NCBI GenBank assembly: GCA_964036665.1
Contig: OZ038531.1
Coordinates: forward strand, 14,384,168-14,448,167
DNA length: 64,000 nt
Direction: 5' to 3'
Source: Gordius sp. MW1
Lineage: Eukaryota > Nematomorpha > Gordioida > Gordea > Gordiidae
The notes below the pieces were generated by a model. It searched no databases. It worked only from the letters and a program-made list of their open reading frames with translations, and was not told where the DNA came from. The position numbers and the translations under genes were made by a program. Below, one piece after another: positions 25,801-39,462 of this stretch (positions are counted from its first letter, which is position 1; every line of letters begins with the position of its first letter).

Positions 25801-26582
25801 TTTCGGAAGTCAATCGAGGATAATAGGATTCTCAAATTGGCTTACTTTTATATATTTTAATAAATATTTTTACTTCAAAATTTTTCACATATTTTTCTTT
25901 GAACCGTATTCATCCGATGAAAGTTGTCGTTTTCAGACGTGGTTTCTATGATCCCAAGTATAAATTTATCAGAATTTAAAAACTATTACTTTGAAATCAT
26001 GATCGCATAGAGCAGTTTTCAAAAATTAAGCACTCACGTTGCGATACAACAAACTAATCGCACATTAAAAAGTTTTTTTTTGTCAAAATGATAGTTCTCG
26101 CAGCTTAAAACCTCTTTTCGGAAGTCAATCGAGGATAATAGGATTCTCAAATTGGCTTACTTTTATATATTTTTTCATGCTCTTTCACATAGAATCGAAA
26201 AAAATAATTATTTTTACCTCAAAATTTTTCACATATTTTTCTTTGAACCGTATTCATCCGATGAAAGTTTTTGTTTTCAGACGTGGTTTCTATGATCCCA
26301 AGTAAAAATTTATCAGAATTTAAAAACTATTACTTTGAAATCATGATCACATAGAGCAGTTTTCAAAAATTAAGCACATACAACAAACTAATCGCAACAA
26401 TAAAACGTTGTCTTTTGTCAAAATGATAGTTCTCGCAGCTTAAAACCTCTTTTCGGAAGTCAATCGAGGATAATAGGATTCTCAAATTGGCTTACTTTTA
26501 TATATTTTTTCATGCTCTTTCACATAGAATCAAAAAAAATAAATGTTTTTACCTCAAAATTTTTCACATATTTTTCTTTGAA
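21840..26582 (+). repeat. Higher-order repeat unit 3, 14 monomers (4,743 bp)
   Basis: The markers are CTCAAAATGG 22080, CAAATCCGC 24831, CCCACTAAATT 25640, CGCACATTAAAAAG 26059 and AAGCACATAC 26372. Relative to unit 4 it has one extra monomer at about 23899-24242 (AGTAAAAATT with an intact dyad). Outside this unit-length difference, units 3 and 4 look nearly identical. Confidence 0.87.
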
Positions 26583-29500
26583 CCGTATTCATCCGATGAA
26601 AGTTGTCGTTTTCAGACGTGGTTTCTATGATCCCAATAAATTTATCAGAATTTAAAAACTATTACTTTGAAATCATGATCGCATAGAGCAGTTTTCAAAA
26701 ATTAAGCACTCACGTTGCGATACAACAAACTAATCGCAACAATAAAACGTTGTCTTTTGTCAAAATGATAGTTCTCCCAGCTTAAAACCTCTTTTCGGAA
26801 GTCAATCGAGGATAATAGGATTCTCAAAATGGCTTACTTTTATATATTTTTTTATGCTCTTTCACATAGAATCGAAAAAAAGAAATATTTTTACCTCAAA
26901 ATTTTTCACATATTTTTCTTTGAACCGTATTCATCCGATGAAAGTTGTCGTTTTCAGACGTGGTTTCTATGATCCCAAGTAAAAATTTATCAGAATCTAA
27001 AAACTATTACTTTGAAATCATGATCACATAGAGCAGTTTTCAAAAATTAAGCACTCACGTTGATATACAACAAACTAATCGCAACAATAAAACGTTGTCT
27101 TTTGTCAAAAATATAGTTCTCGCAGCTTAAAACTTCTTTTCGGAAGTCAATCGAGGATAATAGGATTCTCAAATTGGCTTACTTTTATATATTTTTAATG
27201 CTCTTTCACATAGAATCGAAAAAAATAAATTATTTTGCCTCAAAATTTTTCACATATTTTTCTTTGAACCGTATTCATCCGATGAAAGTTGTCGTTTTCA
27301 GACGTGGTTTCTATGATCCCAAGTATGAAGTTATCAGAATTTAAAAACTATTACTTTGAAATCATGATCGCATAGAGCAGTTTTCAAAAATTAAGCACTC
27401 ACGTTGCGATACAACAAACTAATAACAATAAAACGTTGTCTTTTGTCAAAATGATAGTTCTCGCAACTTAAAACCTCTTTTCGGAAGTCAATCGAGGATA
27501 ATAGGATTCTCAAATTGGCTTACTTTTATATATTTTTTCATGCTCTTTCACAAAGAATCAAAAAAAATAAATGTTTTTACCTCAAAATGTTTCACATATT
27601 TTTCTTTGAACCGTATTCATCCGATGAAAGTTGTCGTTTTCAGACGTGGTTTCTATGATCCCAAGTATAAATTTATCAGAATTTAAAAACTATTACTTTG
27701 AAATCATGATCGCATAGAGCAGTTTTCAAAAATTAAGCACTCACGTTGCGATACAACAAACTAATCGCAACAATAAAACGTTGTCTTTTGTCAAAATGAT
27801 AGTTCTCGCAGCTTAAAACTTCTTTTCGGAAGTCAATCGAGGATAATAGGATTCTCAAATTGGCTTACATTTATATATTTTTTAATGCTCTTTCACATAG
27901 AATCGAAAAAAATAAATATTTTTGCCTCAAAACTTTTCACATATTTTTCTTTGAGCCGTATTCATCCGATGAAAGTTGTCGTTTTCAGACGTGGTTTCTA
28001 TGATCCCAATAAATTTATCAGAATTTAAAAACTATTACTTTGAAATCATGATCGCATAGAGCAGTTTTCAAAAATTAAGCACTCACGTTGCGATACAACA
28101 AACTAATCGCAACAATAAAACGTTGTCTTTTGTCAAAATGATAGTTCTCGCAGCTTAAAACTTCTTTTCGGAAGTCAATCGAGGATAATAGGATTCTCAA
28201 ATTGGCTTACTTTTATATATTTTTAATGCTCTTTCACATAGAATCGAAAAAAATAAATTATTTTGCCTCAAAATTTTTCACATATTTTTCTTTGAACCGT
28301 ATTCATCCGATGAAAGTTGTCGTTTTCAGACGTGGTTTCTATGATCCCAAGTATGAAGTTATCAGAATTTAAAAACTATTACTTTGAAATCATGATCGCA
28401 TAGAGCAGTTTTCAAAAATTAAGCACTCACGTTGCGATACAACAAACTAATCGCAACAATAAAACGTTGTCTTTTGTCAAAATGATAGTTCTCGCAGCTT
28501 AAAACCTCTTTTCGGAAGTCAATCGAGGATAATAGGATTCTCAAATTGGCTTACTTTTATATATTTTTTCATGCTCTTTCACATAGAAACGAAAAAAATA
28601 AATATTTTTACCTCAAAATTTTCAAATATTTTTCTTTGAACCGTATTCATCCGATGAAAGTTGTCGTTTTCAGACGTGGTTTCTATGATCCCAAGTAAAA
28701 ATTTATCAGAATCTAAAAACTATTACTTTGAAATCATGATCACATAGAGCAGTTTTCAAAAATTAAGCACTCACGTTGATATACAACAAACTAATCGCAA
28801 CAATAAAACGTTGTCTTTTGTCAAAAATATAGTTCTCGCAGCTTAAAACCTCTTTTCGGAAGTCAATCGAGGATAATAGGATTCTCAAATTGGCTTACTT
28901 TTATATTTTTTTTCATGCTCTTTCACATAGAATCAAAAAAAATAAATGTTTTTACCTCAAAATTTTTCACATATTTTTCTTTGAACCGTATTCATCCGAT
29001 GAAAGTTGTCGTTTTCAGACGTGGTTTCTATGATCCCAATAAATTTATCAGAATTTAAAAACTATTACTTTGAAATCATGATCGCATAGAGCAGTTTTCA
29101 AAAATTAAGCACTCACGTTGCGATACAACAAACTAATCGCAACAATAAAACGTTGTCTTTTGTCAAAATGATAGTTCTCGCAACTTAAAACCTCTTTTCG
29201 GAAGTCAATCGAGGATAATAGGATTCTCAAATCCGCTTACTTTTATATATTTTAATAAATATTTTTACCTCAAAATTTTTCACATATTTTTCTTTGAACC
29301 GTATTCATCCGATGAAAGTTGTCGTTTTCAGACGTGGTTTCTATGATCCCAAGTATAAATTTATCAGAATTTAAAAACTATTACTTTGAAATCATGATCG
29401 CATAGAGCAGTTTTCAAAAATTAAGCACTCACGTTGCGATACAACAAACTAATCGCAACAATAAAACGTTGTCTTTTGTCAAAATGATAGTTCTCCCAGC

Positions 29501-30979
29501 TTAAAACCTCTTTTCGGAAGTCAATCGAGGATAATAGGATTCTCAAATTGGCTTACTTTTATATATTTTTTCATGCTCTTTCACATAGAATCGAAAAAAA
29601 TAAATATTTTTACCTCAAAATTTTTCAAATATTTTTCTTTGAACCGTATTCATCCGATGAAAGTTGTCGTTTTCAGACGTGGTTTCTATGATCCCAAGTA
29701 AAAATTTATCAGAATCTAAAAACTATTACTTTGAAATCATGATCACATAGAGCAGTTTTCAAAAATTAAGCACTCACGTTGCGATACAACAAACTAATCG
29801 CAACAATAAAACGTTGTCTTTTGTCAAAATGATAGTTCTCGCAGCTTAAAACCTCTTTTCGGAAGTCAATCGAGGATAATAGGATTCTCAAATTGGCTTA
29901 CTTTTATATATTTTTTCATGCTCTTTCACATAGAATCAAAAAAAATAAATGTTTTTACCTTAAAATTTTTCACATATTTTTCTTTGAACCGTATTCATCC
30001 GATGAAAGTTGTCGTTTTCAGACGTGGTTTATATGATCCCACTAAATTTATCATAATTTAAAAACTATTACTTTGAAATCATGATCGCATAGAGCAGTTT
30101 TCAAAAATTAAGCACTCACGTTGCGATACAACAAACTAATCGCAACAATAAAACGTTGTCTTTTGTCAAAATGATAGTTCTCGCAACTTAAAACCTCTTT
30201 TCGGAAGTCAATCGAGGATAATAGGATTCTCAAATTGGCTTACTTTTATATATTTTAATAAATATTTTTACTTCAAAATTTTTCACATATTTTTCTTTGA
30301 ACCGTATTCATCCGATGAAAGTTGTCGTTTTCAGACGTGGTTTCTGTGATCCCAAGTATAAATTTATCAGAATTTAAAAACTATTACTTTGAAATCATGA
30401 TCGCATAGAGCAGTTTTCAAAAATTAAGCAATCACGTTGCGATACAACAAACTAATCGCACAATAAAAAGTTTTTTTTTGTCAAAATGATAGTTCTCGCA
30501 GCTTAAAACCTCTTTTCGGAAGTCAATCGAGGATAATAGGATTCTCAAATTGGCTTGCTTTTATATATTTTTTCATGCTCTTTCACATAGAATCGAAAAA
30601 AATAATTATTTTTACCTCAAAATTTTTCACATATTTTTCTTTGAACCGTATTCATCCGATGAAAGTTTTTGTTTTCAGACGTGGTTTCTATGATCCCAAG
30701 TAAAAATTTATCAGAATTTAAAAACTATTACTTTGAAATCATGATCACATAGAGCAGTTTTCAAAAATTAAGCACATACAACAAACTAATCGCAACAATA
30801 AAACGTTGTCTTTTGTCAAAATGATAGTTCTCGCAGCTTAAAACCTCTTTTCGGAAGTCAATCGAGGATAATAGGATTCTCAAATTGGCTTACTTTTATT
30901 AATTTTTCATGCTCTTTCACATAGAATCGAAAAAAATAAATATTTTTACCTCAAAATTTTTCACATATTTTTTTTTGAA
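26583..30979 (+). repeat. Higher-order repeat unit 4, 13 monomers (4,397 bp)
   Basis: The shortest of the series. CTCAAAATGG is at 26823, CAAATCCGC at 29229, CCCACTAAATT at 30038 and AAGCACATAC at 30770. The dyad-proximal marker reads CGCACAATAAAAAG (30457) instead of CACATTAAAAAG, shared with the copy at 32802. After AAGCACATAC the tail TTTTATTAATTTTTC (30895) is new and leads out of the 14-monomer pattern. Confidence 0.85.
29299..30979 (+). repeat. 7-monomer offset duplication, copy 1
   Basis: These five monomers (29299, 29644, 29989, 30302, 30646) match those at 31642, 31987, 32332, 32645 and 32990, with an offset of 2,343-2,344 bp. Shared rare features are CCCACTAAATT, CGCACAATAAAAAG, AAGCACATAC and TTTTATTAATTTTTC. 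Two monomers (30980, 31329) separate the copies. Confidence 0.82.
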
Positions 30980-31641
30980 GCGTATTCATCCGATGAAAGT
31001 TGTCGTTTTCAGACGTGGTTTCTATGATCCCAACCAAGTAAAAATTTATCAGAATCTAAAAACTATCACTTTGAAATCATGATCGCATAGAGCAGTTTTC
31101 AAAAAATAAGCACTCACGTTGCGATACAACAAACTAATCGCGACAATAAAACGTTGTCTTTTGTCAAAATGATAGTTCTCGCAGCTTAAAACCTCTTTTC
31201 GGAAGTCAATCGAGGATAATAGGATTCTCAAATTGGCTTACTTTTATATATTTTTTAATGCTCTTTCACATAGAATTGAAAAAAATAGATATTTTTACCT
31301 CAAAATTTTTCACATGTTTTGCTTTGAACCGTATTCATCCGATGAAAGTTGTCGTTTTCAGACGTGGTTTCTATGATCCCAATAAATTTATCAGAATTTA
31401 AAAACTATTACTTTGAAATCATGATCGCATAGAGCAGTTTTCAAAAATTAAGCACTCACGTTGCGATACAACAAACTAATCGCAACAATAAAACGTTGTC
31501 TTTTGTCAAAATGATAGTTCTCGCAACTTAAAACCTCTTTTCGGAAGTCAATCGAGGATAATAGGATTCTCAAATTGGCTTACTTTTATATATTTTAATA
31601 AATATTTTTACCTCAAAATTTTTCACATATTTTTCTTTGAA

Positions 31642-33323
31642 CCGTATTCATCCGATGAAAGTTGTCGTTTTCAGACGTGGTTTCTATGATCCCAAGTATA
31701 AATTTATCAGAATTTAAAAACTATTACTTTGAAATCATGATCGCATAGAGCAGTTTTCAAAAATTAAGCACTCACGTTGCGATACAACAAACTAATCGCA
31801 ACAATAAAACGTTGTCTTTTGTCAAAATGATAGTTCTCCCAGCTTAAAACCTCTTTTCGGAAGTCAATCGAGGATAATAGGATTCTCAAATTGGCTTCCT
31901 TTTATATATTTTTTCATGCTCTTTCACATACAATCGAAAAAAATAAATATTTTTACCTCAAAATTTTTCAAATATTTTTCTTTGAACCGTATTCATCCGA
32001 TGAAAGTTGTCGTTTTCAGACGTGGTTTCTATGATCCCAAGTAAAAATTTATCAGAATCTAAAAACTATTACTTTGAAATCATGATCACATAGAGCAGTT
32101 TTAAAAAATTAAGGACTCACGTTGCGATACAACAAACTAATCGCAACAATAAAACGTTGTCTTTTGTCAAAATGATAGTTCTCGCAGCTTAAAACCTCTT
32201 TTCGGAAGTCAATCGAGGATAATAGGATTCTCAAATTGGCTTACTTTTATATATTTTTTCATGCTCTTTCACATAGAATCAAAAAAAATAAATGTTTTTA
32301 CCTTAAAATTTTTCACATATTTTTCTTTGAACCGTATTCATCCGATGAAAGTTGTCGTTTTCAGACGTGGTTTATATGATCCCACTAAATTTATCAGAAT
32401 TTAAAAACTATTACTTTGAAATCATGATCGCATAGAGCAGTTTTCAAAAATTAAGCACTCACGTTGCGATACAACAAACTAATCGCAACAATAAAACGTT
32501 GTCTTTTGTCAAAATGATAGTTCTCGCAACTTAAAACCTCTTTTCGGAAGTCAATCGAGGATAATAGGATTCTCAAATTGGCTTACTTTTATATATTTTA
32601 ATAAATATTTTTACTTCAAAATTTTTCACATATTTTTCTTTGAACCGTATTCATCCGATGAAAGTTGTCGTTTTCAGACGTGGTTTCTATGATCCCAAGT
32701 ATAAATTTATCAGAATTTAAAAACTATTACTTTGAAATCATGATCGCATAGAGCAGTTTTCAAAAATTAAGCACTCACGTTGCGATACAACAAACTAATC
32801 GCACAATAAAAAGTTTTTTTTTTGTCAAAATGATAGTTCTCGCAGCTTAAAACCTCTTTTCGGAAGTCAATCGAGGATAATAGGATTCTCAAATTGGCTT
32901 ACTTTTATATATTTTTTCATGCTCTTTCACATAGAATCGAAAAAAATAATTATTTTTACCTCAAAATTTTTCACATATTTTTCTTTGAACCGTATTCATC
33001 CGATGAAAGTTTTCGTTTTCAGACGTGGTTTCTATGATCCCAAGTAAAAATTTATCAGAATTTAAAAACTATTACTTTGAAATCATGATCACATAGAGCA
33101 GTTTTCAAAAATTAAGCACATACAACAAACTAATCGCAACAATAAAACGTTGTCTTTTGTCAAAATGATAGTTCTCGCAGCTTAAAACCTCTTTTCGGAA
33201 GTCAATCGAGGATAATAGGATTCTCAAATTGGCTTACTTTTATTAATTTTTCATGCTCTTTCACATAGAATCGAAAAAAATAAATATTTTTACCTCAAAA
33301 TTTTTCACATATTTTTCTTTGAA
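31642..33323 (+). repeat. 7-monomer offset duplication, copy 2
   Basis: This is the second copy of the block at 29299. It differs at points: ATCAGAATTT replaces ATCATAATTT after CCCACTAAATT (near 32394), TTAAGGACTC is at 32111, AGTTTTCG replaces AGTTTTTG near 33008, and CATACAATCG is at 31928. CCCACTAAATT is at 32382, CGCACAATAAAAAG at 32802 and AAGCACATAC at 33114. Confidence 0.8.
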
Positions 33324-34688
33324 CCGTATTCATCCGATGAAAGTTGTCGTTTTCAGACGTGGTTTCTATGATCCCAAGTAAAAATTTATCAGAATCTAAA
33401 AACTATTACTTTGAAATCATGATCGCATATAGCAGTTTTCAAAAATTAAGCACTCACGTTGCGATACAACAAACTAATCGCGACAATAAAACGTTGTCTT
33501 TTGTCAAAATGATAGTTCTCGCACCTTAAAACCTCTTTTCGGGAGTCAATCGAGGATAATAGGATTCTCAAATTGGCTTACTTTTATATATTTTTTTATG
33601 CTCTTTCACATAGAATCGAAAAAAATAAATATTTTTACCTCAAAATTTTTCACATATTTTTTTTTGAAGCGTATTCATCCGATGAAAGTTGTCGTTTTCA
33701 GACGTGGTTTCTATGATCCCAAGTAAAAATTTATCAGAATCTAAAAACTATTACTTTGAAATCATGATCGCATAGAGCAGTTTTCAAATAATAAGCACTC
33801 ACGTTGCGATACAACAAACTAATCGCGACAATAAAACGTTGTCTTTTGTCAAAATGATAGTTCTCGCAGCTTAAAACCTCTTTTCGGAAGTCAATCGAGG
33901 ATAATAGGATTCTCAAATTGGCTTACTTTTATATATTTTTTAATGCTCTTTCACATAGAATTGAAAAAAATAGATATTTTTACCTCAAAATTTTTCACAT
34001 GTTTTGCTTTGAACCGTATTCATCCGATGAAAGTTGTCGTTTTCAGACGTGGTTTCTATGATCCCAAGTAAAAATTTATCAGAATTTAAAAACTATTACT
34101 TTGAAATCATGATCGCATATAGCAGTTTTCATAAATTAAGCACTCACGTTGCGATACAACAAACTAATCGCAACAATAAAACGATGTCTTTTGTCACAAT
34201 GATAGTTCTCGCAGCTTAAAACCACTTTTTGGAAGTCAATCGAGGATAATAGGATTCTCAAATTGGCTTACTTTTATATATTTTTTCATGCTCTTTCACA
34301 TAGAATCAAAAAAAAAATATTTTTACCTCAAAATTTATCACATATTTTTCTTTGAACCGTATTCATCCGATGAAAGTTGTCGTTTTCAGACGTGGTTTCT
34401 ATGATCCCATATAAATTTATCAGAATTTAAAAACTATTACTTTGAAATCATGATCGCATAGAGCAGTTTTCAAAAATTAAGCACATACAACAAACTAATC
34501 GCAACAATAAAACGTTGTCTTTTGTCAAAATGATAGTTCTCGCAGCTTAAAACCTCTTTTCGGAAGTCAATCGAGGATAATAGGATTCTCAAATTGGCTT
34601 ACTTTTATTAATTTTTCATGCTCTTTCACATAGAATCGAAAAAAATAAATATTTTTACCTCAAAATTTTTCACATATTTTTCTTTGAA
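33324..34688 (+). repeat. 4-monomer tandem unit, copy 1 (1,365 bp)
   Basis: Anchors at 33324, 33669, 34014 and 34357 are matched at 34689, 35034, 35378 and 35721. Diagnostic variants are GCATATAGCAG (33426), TTTTTTTTGAAGCG (33659), CACATGTTTTGCTTTG (33996) with GAATTGAAAAAAATAGAT, and AAACCACTTTTTGG (34219). Many copies here have ATCGCGAC in the right arm of the dyad. Confidence 0.87.
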
Positions 34689-36054
34689 CCGTATTCATCC
34701 GATGAAAGTTGTCGTTTTCAGACGTGGTTTCTATGATCCCAAGTAAAAATTTATCAGAATCTAAAAACTATTACTTTGAAATCATGATCGCATATAGCAG
34801 TTTTCAAAAATTAAGCACTCACGTTGCGATACAACAAACTAATCGCGACAATAAAACGTTGTCTTTTGTCAAAATGATAGTTCTCGCAGCTTAAAACCTC
34901 TTTTCGGAAGTCAATCGAGGATAATAGGATTCTCAAATTGGCTTACTTTTATATATTTTTTTATGCTCTTTCACATAGAATCGAAAAAAATAAATATTTT
35001 TACCTCAAAATTTTTCACATATTTTTTTTTGAAGGGTATTCATCCGATGAAAGTTGTCGTTTTCAGACGTGGTTTCTATGATCCCAAGTAAAATTTTATC
35101 AGAATCTAAAAACTATTACTTTGAAATCATGATCGCATAGAGCAGTTTTCAAAAAATAAGCACTCACGTTGCGATACAACAAACTAATCGCGACAATAAA
35201 ACGTTGTCTTTTGTCAAAATGATAGTTCTCGCAGCTTAAAACCTCTTTTCGGAAGTCAATCGAGGATAATAGGATTCTCAAATTGGCTTACTTTTATATA
35301 TTTTTTAATGCTTTTTTACATAGAATTGAAAAAATAGATATTTTTACCTCAAAATTTTTCACATGTTTTGCTTTGAACCGTATTCATCCGATGAAAGTTG
35401 TCGTTTTCAGACGTAGTTTCTATGATCCCAAGTAAAAATTTATCAGAATTTAAAAACTATTACTTTGAAATCATGATCGCATATAGCAGTTTTCAAAAAT
35501 TAAGCACTCACGTTGCGATACAACAAACTAATCGCAACAATAAAACGATGTCTTTTGTCACAATGATAGTTCTCGCAGCTTAAAACCACTTTTTGGAAGT
35601 CAATCGAGGATAATAGGATTCTCAAATTGGCTTACTTTTATATATTTTTTCATGCTCTTTCACATAGAATCAAAAAAAAAATATTTTTACCTCAAAATTT
35701 ATCACACATTTTTCTTTGAACCGTATTCATCCGATGTCGTTTTCAGACGTGGTTTCTATGATCCCATATAAATTTATCAGAATTTAAAAACTATTACTTT
35801 GAAATCATGATCGCATAGAGCAGTTTTCAAAAATTAAGCATTCACGTTGAGATACAACAAACTAATCGCAACAAAAAACGTTGTCTTTTGTCAAAATGAT
35901 AGTTCTCGCAACTTAAAACCTCTTTTCGGATGTCAATCGAGGATAATAGGATTCTCAACTTGGCCTACTTTTATATATTTTTTCATGCTCTTTCACATAG
36001 AATCAAAAAAATAAATGTTTTTACCTCAAAATTTTTCACATATTTTTCTTTGAA
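34689..36054 (+). repeat. 4-monomer tandem unit, copy 2
   Basis: It matches the preceding unit at 1,364-1,365 bp offset through about 35800. GAAGCG has become GAAGGG at 35031. The last monomer (35721) has lost AAAGTTG after CCGATG (near 35738). It then departs from copy 1, with CATTCACGTTGAGATAC (35839) instead of the AAGCACATAC deletion. Confidence 0.85.
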
Positions 36055-38433
36055 CCGTATTCATCCGATGAAAGTTGTCGTTTTCAGACGTGGTTTCTAT
36101 TATCCCAAGTATAAATTTATCAGAATTTAAAAACTATTACTTTGAAATCATGATCGCATAGAGCAGTTTTCAAAAATTAAGCACTCACGTTGCGATACAA
36201 CAAACTAATCGCAACAATAAAACGTTGTCTTTTGTCAAAATGATAGTTCTCCCAGCTTAAAACCTCTTTTCGGAAGTCAATCGAGGATAATAGGATTCTC
36301 AAATTGGCTTACTTTTATATATTTTTTCATGCTCTTTCACATAGAATCGAAAAAAATAAATGTTTTTACCTCAAAATTTTTCACATATTTTTCTTTGAAC
36401 CGTATTCATCCGATGAAAGTTGTCGTTTTCAGACGTGGTTTCTATGATCCCAATAAATTTACAGAATTTAAAAACTATTACTTTGAAATCATGATCGCAT
36501 AGAGCAGTTTTCAAAAATTAAGCACTCACGTTGAGATACAACAAACTAATCGCAACAATAATACGTTGTCTTTTGTCAAAATGATAGTTCTCGCAACTTA
36601 AAACCTCTTTTCGGAAGTCAATCGAGGATAATAGGATTCTCAAATTGGCCTACTTTTATATATTTTTTCATGCTCTTTCACATAGAATCAAAAAAAAGAA
36701 ATATTTTTACCTCAAAATTTTTCACATATTTTTCTTTGAACCGTATTCATCCGATGAATGTTGTCGTTCCAAAGTATAAATTTATCAGAATTTAAAAACT
36801 ATTACTTTGAAATCATGATCGCATAGAGCAGTTTTCAAAAATTAAGCACTCACGTTGCGATACAACAAACTAATCGCGACAATAAAACGTTGTCTTTTGT
36901 CAAAATGATAGTTCTCGCAGCTTAAAACCTCTTTTCGGGAGTCAATCGAGGATAATAGGATTCTCAAATTGGCTTACTTTTATATATTTTATTATGCTCT
37001 TTCACATAGAATCGAAAAAAATAAATGTTTTTACCTCAAAATTTTTCACATATTTTTCTTTGAACCGTATTCATCCGATGAAAGTTGTCGTTTACAGACG
37101 TGGTTTCTATGATCCCAATAAATTTACAGAATTTAAAAACTATTACTTTGAAATCATGATCGCATAGAGCATTTTTCAAAAATTAAGCACTCACGTTGAG
37201 ATACAACAAACTAATCGCAACAATAATACGTTGTCTTTTGTCAAAATGATAGTTCTCGCAACTTAAAACCTCTTTTCGGAAGTCAATCGAGGATAATAGG
37301 ATTCTCAAATTGGCCTACTTTTATATATTTTTTCATGCTCTTTCACATAGAATCAAAAAAAAAATGTTTTTACCTCAAAATTTTTCACATATTTTTCTTT
37401 GAACCGTATTCATCCGATGAAAGTTGTCGTTTTCAGACGTGGTTTCTATGATCCCAAGTATAAATTTATCAGAATTTAAAAACTATTACTTTGAAATCAT
37501 GATCGCATAGAGCAGTTTTCAAAAATTAAGCACTCACGTTGCGATACAACAAACTAATCGCGACAATAAAACGTTGTCTTTTGTCAAAATGATAGTTCTC
37601 GCAGTTAAAACCTCTTTTCGGAAGTCAATCGAGGATAATAGGATTCTCAAATTGGCTTACTTTTATATATTTTTTAATGCTCTTTCACATAGAATTGAAA
37701 AAAATAGATATTTTTACCTCAAAATTTTTCACATGTTTTGCTTTGAACCGTATTCATCCGATGAAAGTTGTCGTTTTCAGACGTGGTTTCTATGATCCCA
37801 AGTAAAAATATATCAGAATTTAAAAACTATTACTTTGAAATCATGATCGCATATAGCAGTTTTCAAAAATTAAGCACTCACGTTGCGATACAACAAACTA
37901 ATCGCAACAATAAAACGATGTCTTTTGTCACAATGATAGTTCTCGCAGCTTAAAACCACTTTTTGGAAGTCAATCGAGGATAATAGGATTCTCAAATTGG
38001 CTTACTTTTATATATTTTTTCATGCTCTTTCACATAGAAACAAAAAAAAAATATTTTTACCTCAAAATTTATCACATATTTTTCTTTGAACCGTATTCAT
38101 CCGATGAAAGTTGTCGTTTTCAGACGTGGTTTCTATGATCCCATATAAATTTATCAGAATTTAAAAACTATTACTTTGAAATCATGATCGCATAGAGCAG
38201 TTTTCAAAAATTAAGCACTCACGTTGCGATACAACAAACTAATCGCAACAATAATACGTTGTCTTTTGTCAAAATGATAGTTCTCGCAACTTAAAACCTC
38301 TTTTCGGAAGTCAATCGAGGATAATAGGATTCTCAAATTGGCCTACTTTTATATATTTTTTCATGCTCTTTCACATAGAATAAAAAAAAATTAATGTTTT
38401 TACCTCAAAATTTTTCACATATTTTTCTTTGAA
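36055..38433 (+). repeat. Mixed monomers with a 665-bp dimer duplication
   Basis: Seven monomers. Those at 36400 and 37065 share CAATAAATTTACAG, TTGAGATAC and AATAATACG, which marks a local dimer duplication. The monomer at 36741 has an internal deletion of about 21 bp (TTGTCGTTCCAAAGTA near 36761), giving 324 bp. The monomers at 37748 and 38091 are relatives of the second and third monomers of the 4-monomer unit at 33324 (CACATGTTTTG at 37730). Confidence 0.8.
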
Positions 38434-39462
38434 CCGTATTCATCCGATGAAAGTTGTCGTTTTCAGACGTGGTTTCTATGATCCCAAGTATAAATTTATC
38501 AGAATTTAAAAACTATTACTTTGAAATCATGATCGCATAGAGCAGTTTTCAATTAAGCACTCACGTTGCGATACAACAAACTAATCGCAACAATAAAACG
38601 TTGTCTTTTGTCAAAATGATAGTTCTCGCAGCTTAAAACTTCTTTTCGGAGGTCAATCGAGGATAATAGGATTCTCAAATTGGCTTACTTTTATATATTT
38701 TTTAATGCTCTTTCACATAGAATCGAAAAAAAGAAATATTTTTACCTCAAAATTTTTCACATATTTTTCTTTGAACCGTATTCATCCGATGAAAGTTGTC
38801 GTTTTCAGACGTGGTTTCTATGATCCCAAGTAAAAATTTATCAGAATCTAAAAACTATTACTTTGAAATCATGATCACATAGAGCAGTTTTCAAAAATTA
38901 AGCACTCACGTTGCGATACAACAAACTAATCGCAACAATAAAACGTTGTCTTTTGTCAAAATGATAGTTCTCGCAGCTTAAAACTTCTTTTCGGAAGTCA
39001 ATCGAGGATAATAGGATTCTCAAATTGGCTTACTTTTATATATTTTTTAATGCTCTTTCACATAGAATCGAAAAAAAGAAATATTTTTACCTCAAAATTT
39101 TTCACATATTTTTCTTTGAACCGTATTCATCCGATAAAAGTTGTCGTTTTCAGACGTGGTTTCTATGATCCGAATAAATTTATCAGAATTTAAAAACTAT
39201 TACTTTGAAATCATGATCGCATAGAGCAGTTTTCAAAAATTAAGCACTCACGTTGCGATACAACAAACTAATCGCAACAATAATACGTTGTCTTTTGTCA
39301 AAATGATAGTTCTCGCAACTTAAAACCTCTTTTCGGAAGTCAATCGAGGATAATAGGATTCTCAAATTGGCCTACTTTTATATATTTTTTCATGCTCTTT
39401 CACATAGAATAAAAAAAAATAAATGTTTTTACCTCAAAATTTTTCACATATTTTTCTTTGAA
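38434..39462 (+). repeat. 3-monomer tandem unit, copy 1 (1,029 bp)
   Basis: Anchors 38434, 38776 and 39121 correspond to 39463, 39808 and 40153. Shared markers are GGAGGTCAATCG (38648, 39682), CCGATAAAAG (39131, 40163), GATCCGAATAAATT (39167, 40199) and GAATAAAAAAAAA after GGCCTAC. Copy 1 has a 3-bp deletion (TTTTCAATTAAGC near 38547). Confidence 0.87.

Noticed and set aside
33344-35583. Repeated 60-61-codon frames on both strands (plus strand at 33344, 34034, 34709, 35398; minus strand at 33734, 35099; also 31049 minus, 37768 plus, 63708 plus)
   Set aside because: They recur because the repeat recurs. They depend on monomer-specific substitutions such as GCATATAGCAG removing a stop, and both strands are open over the same DNA. 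Treated as chance frames.
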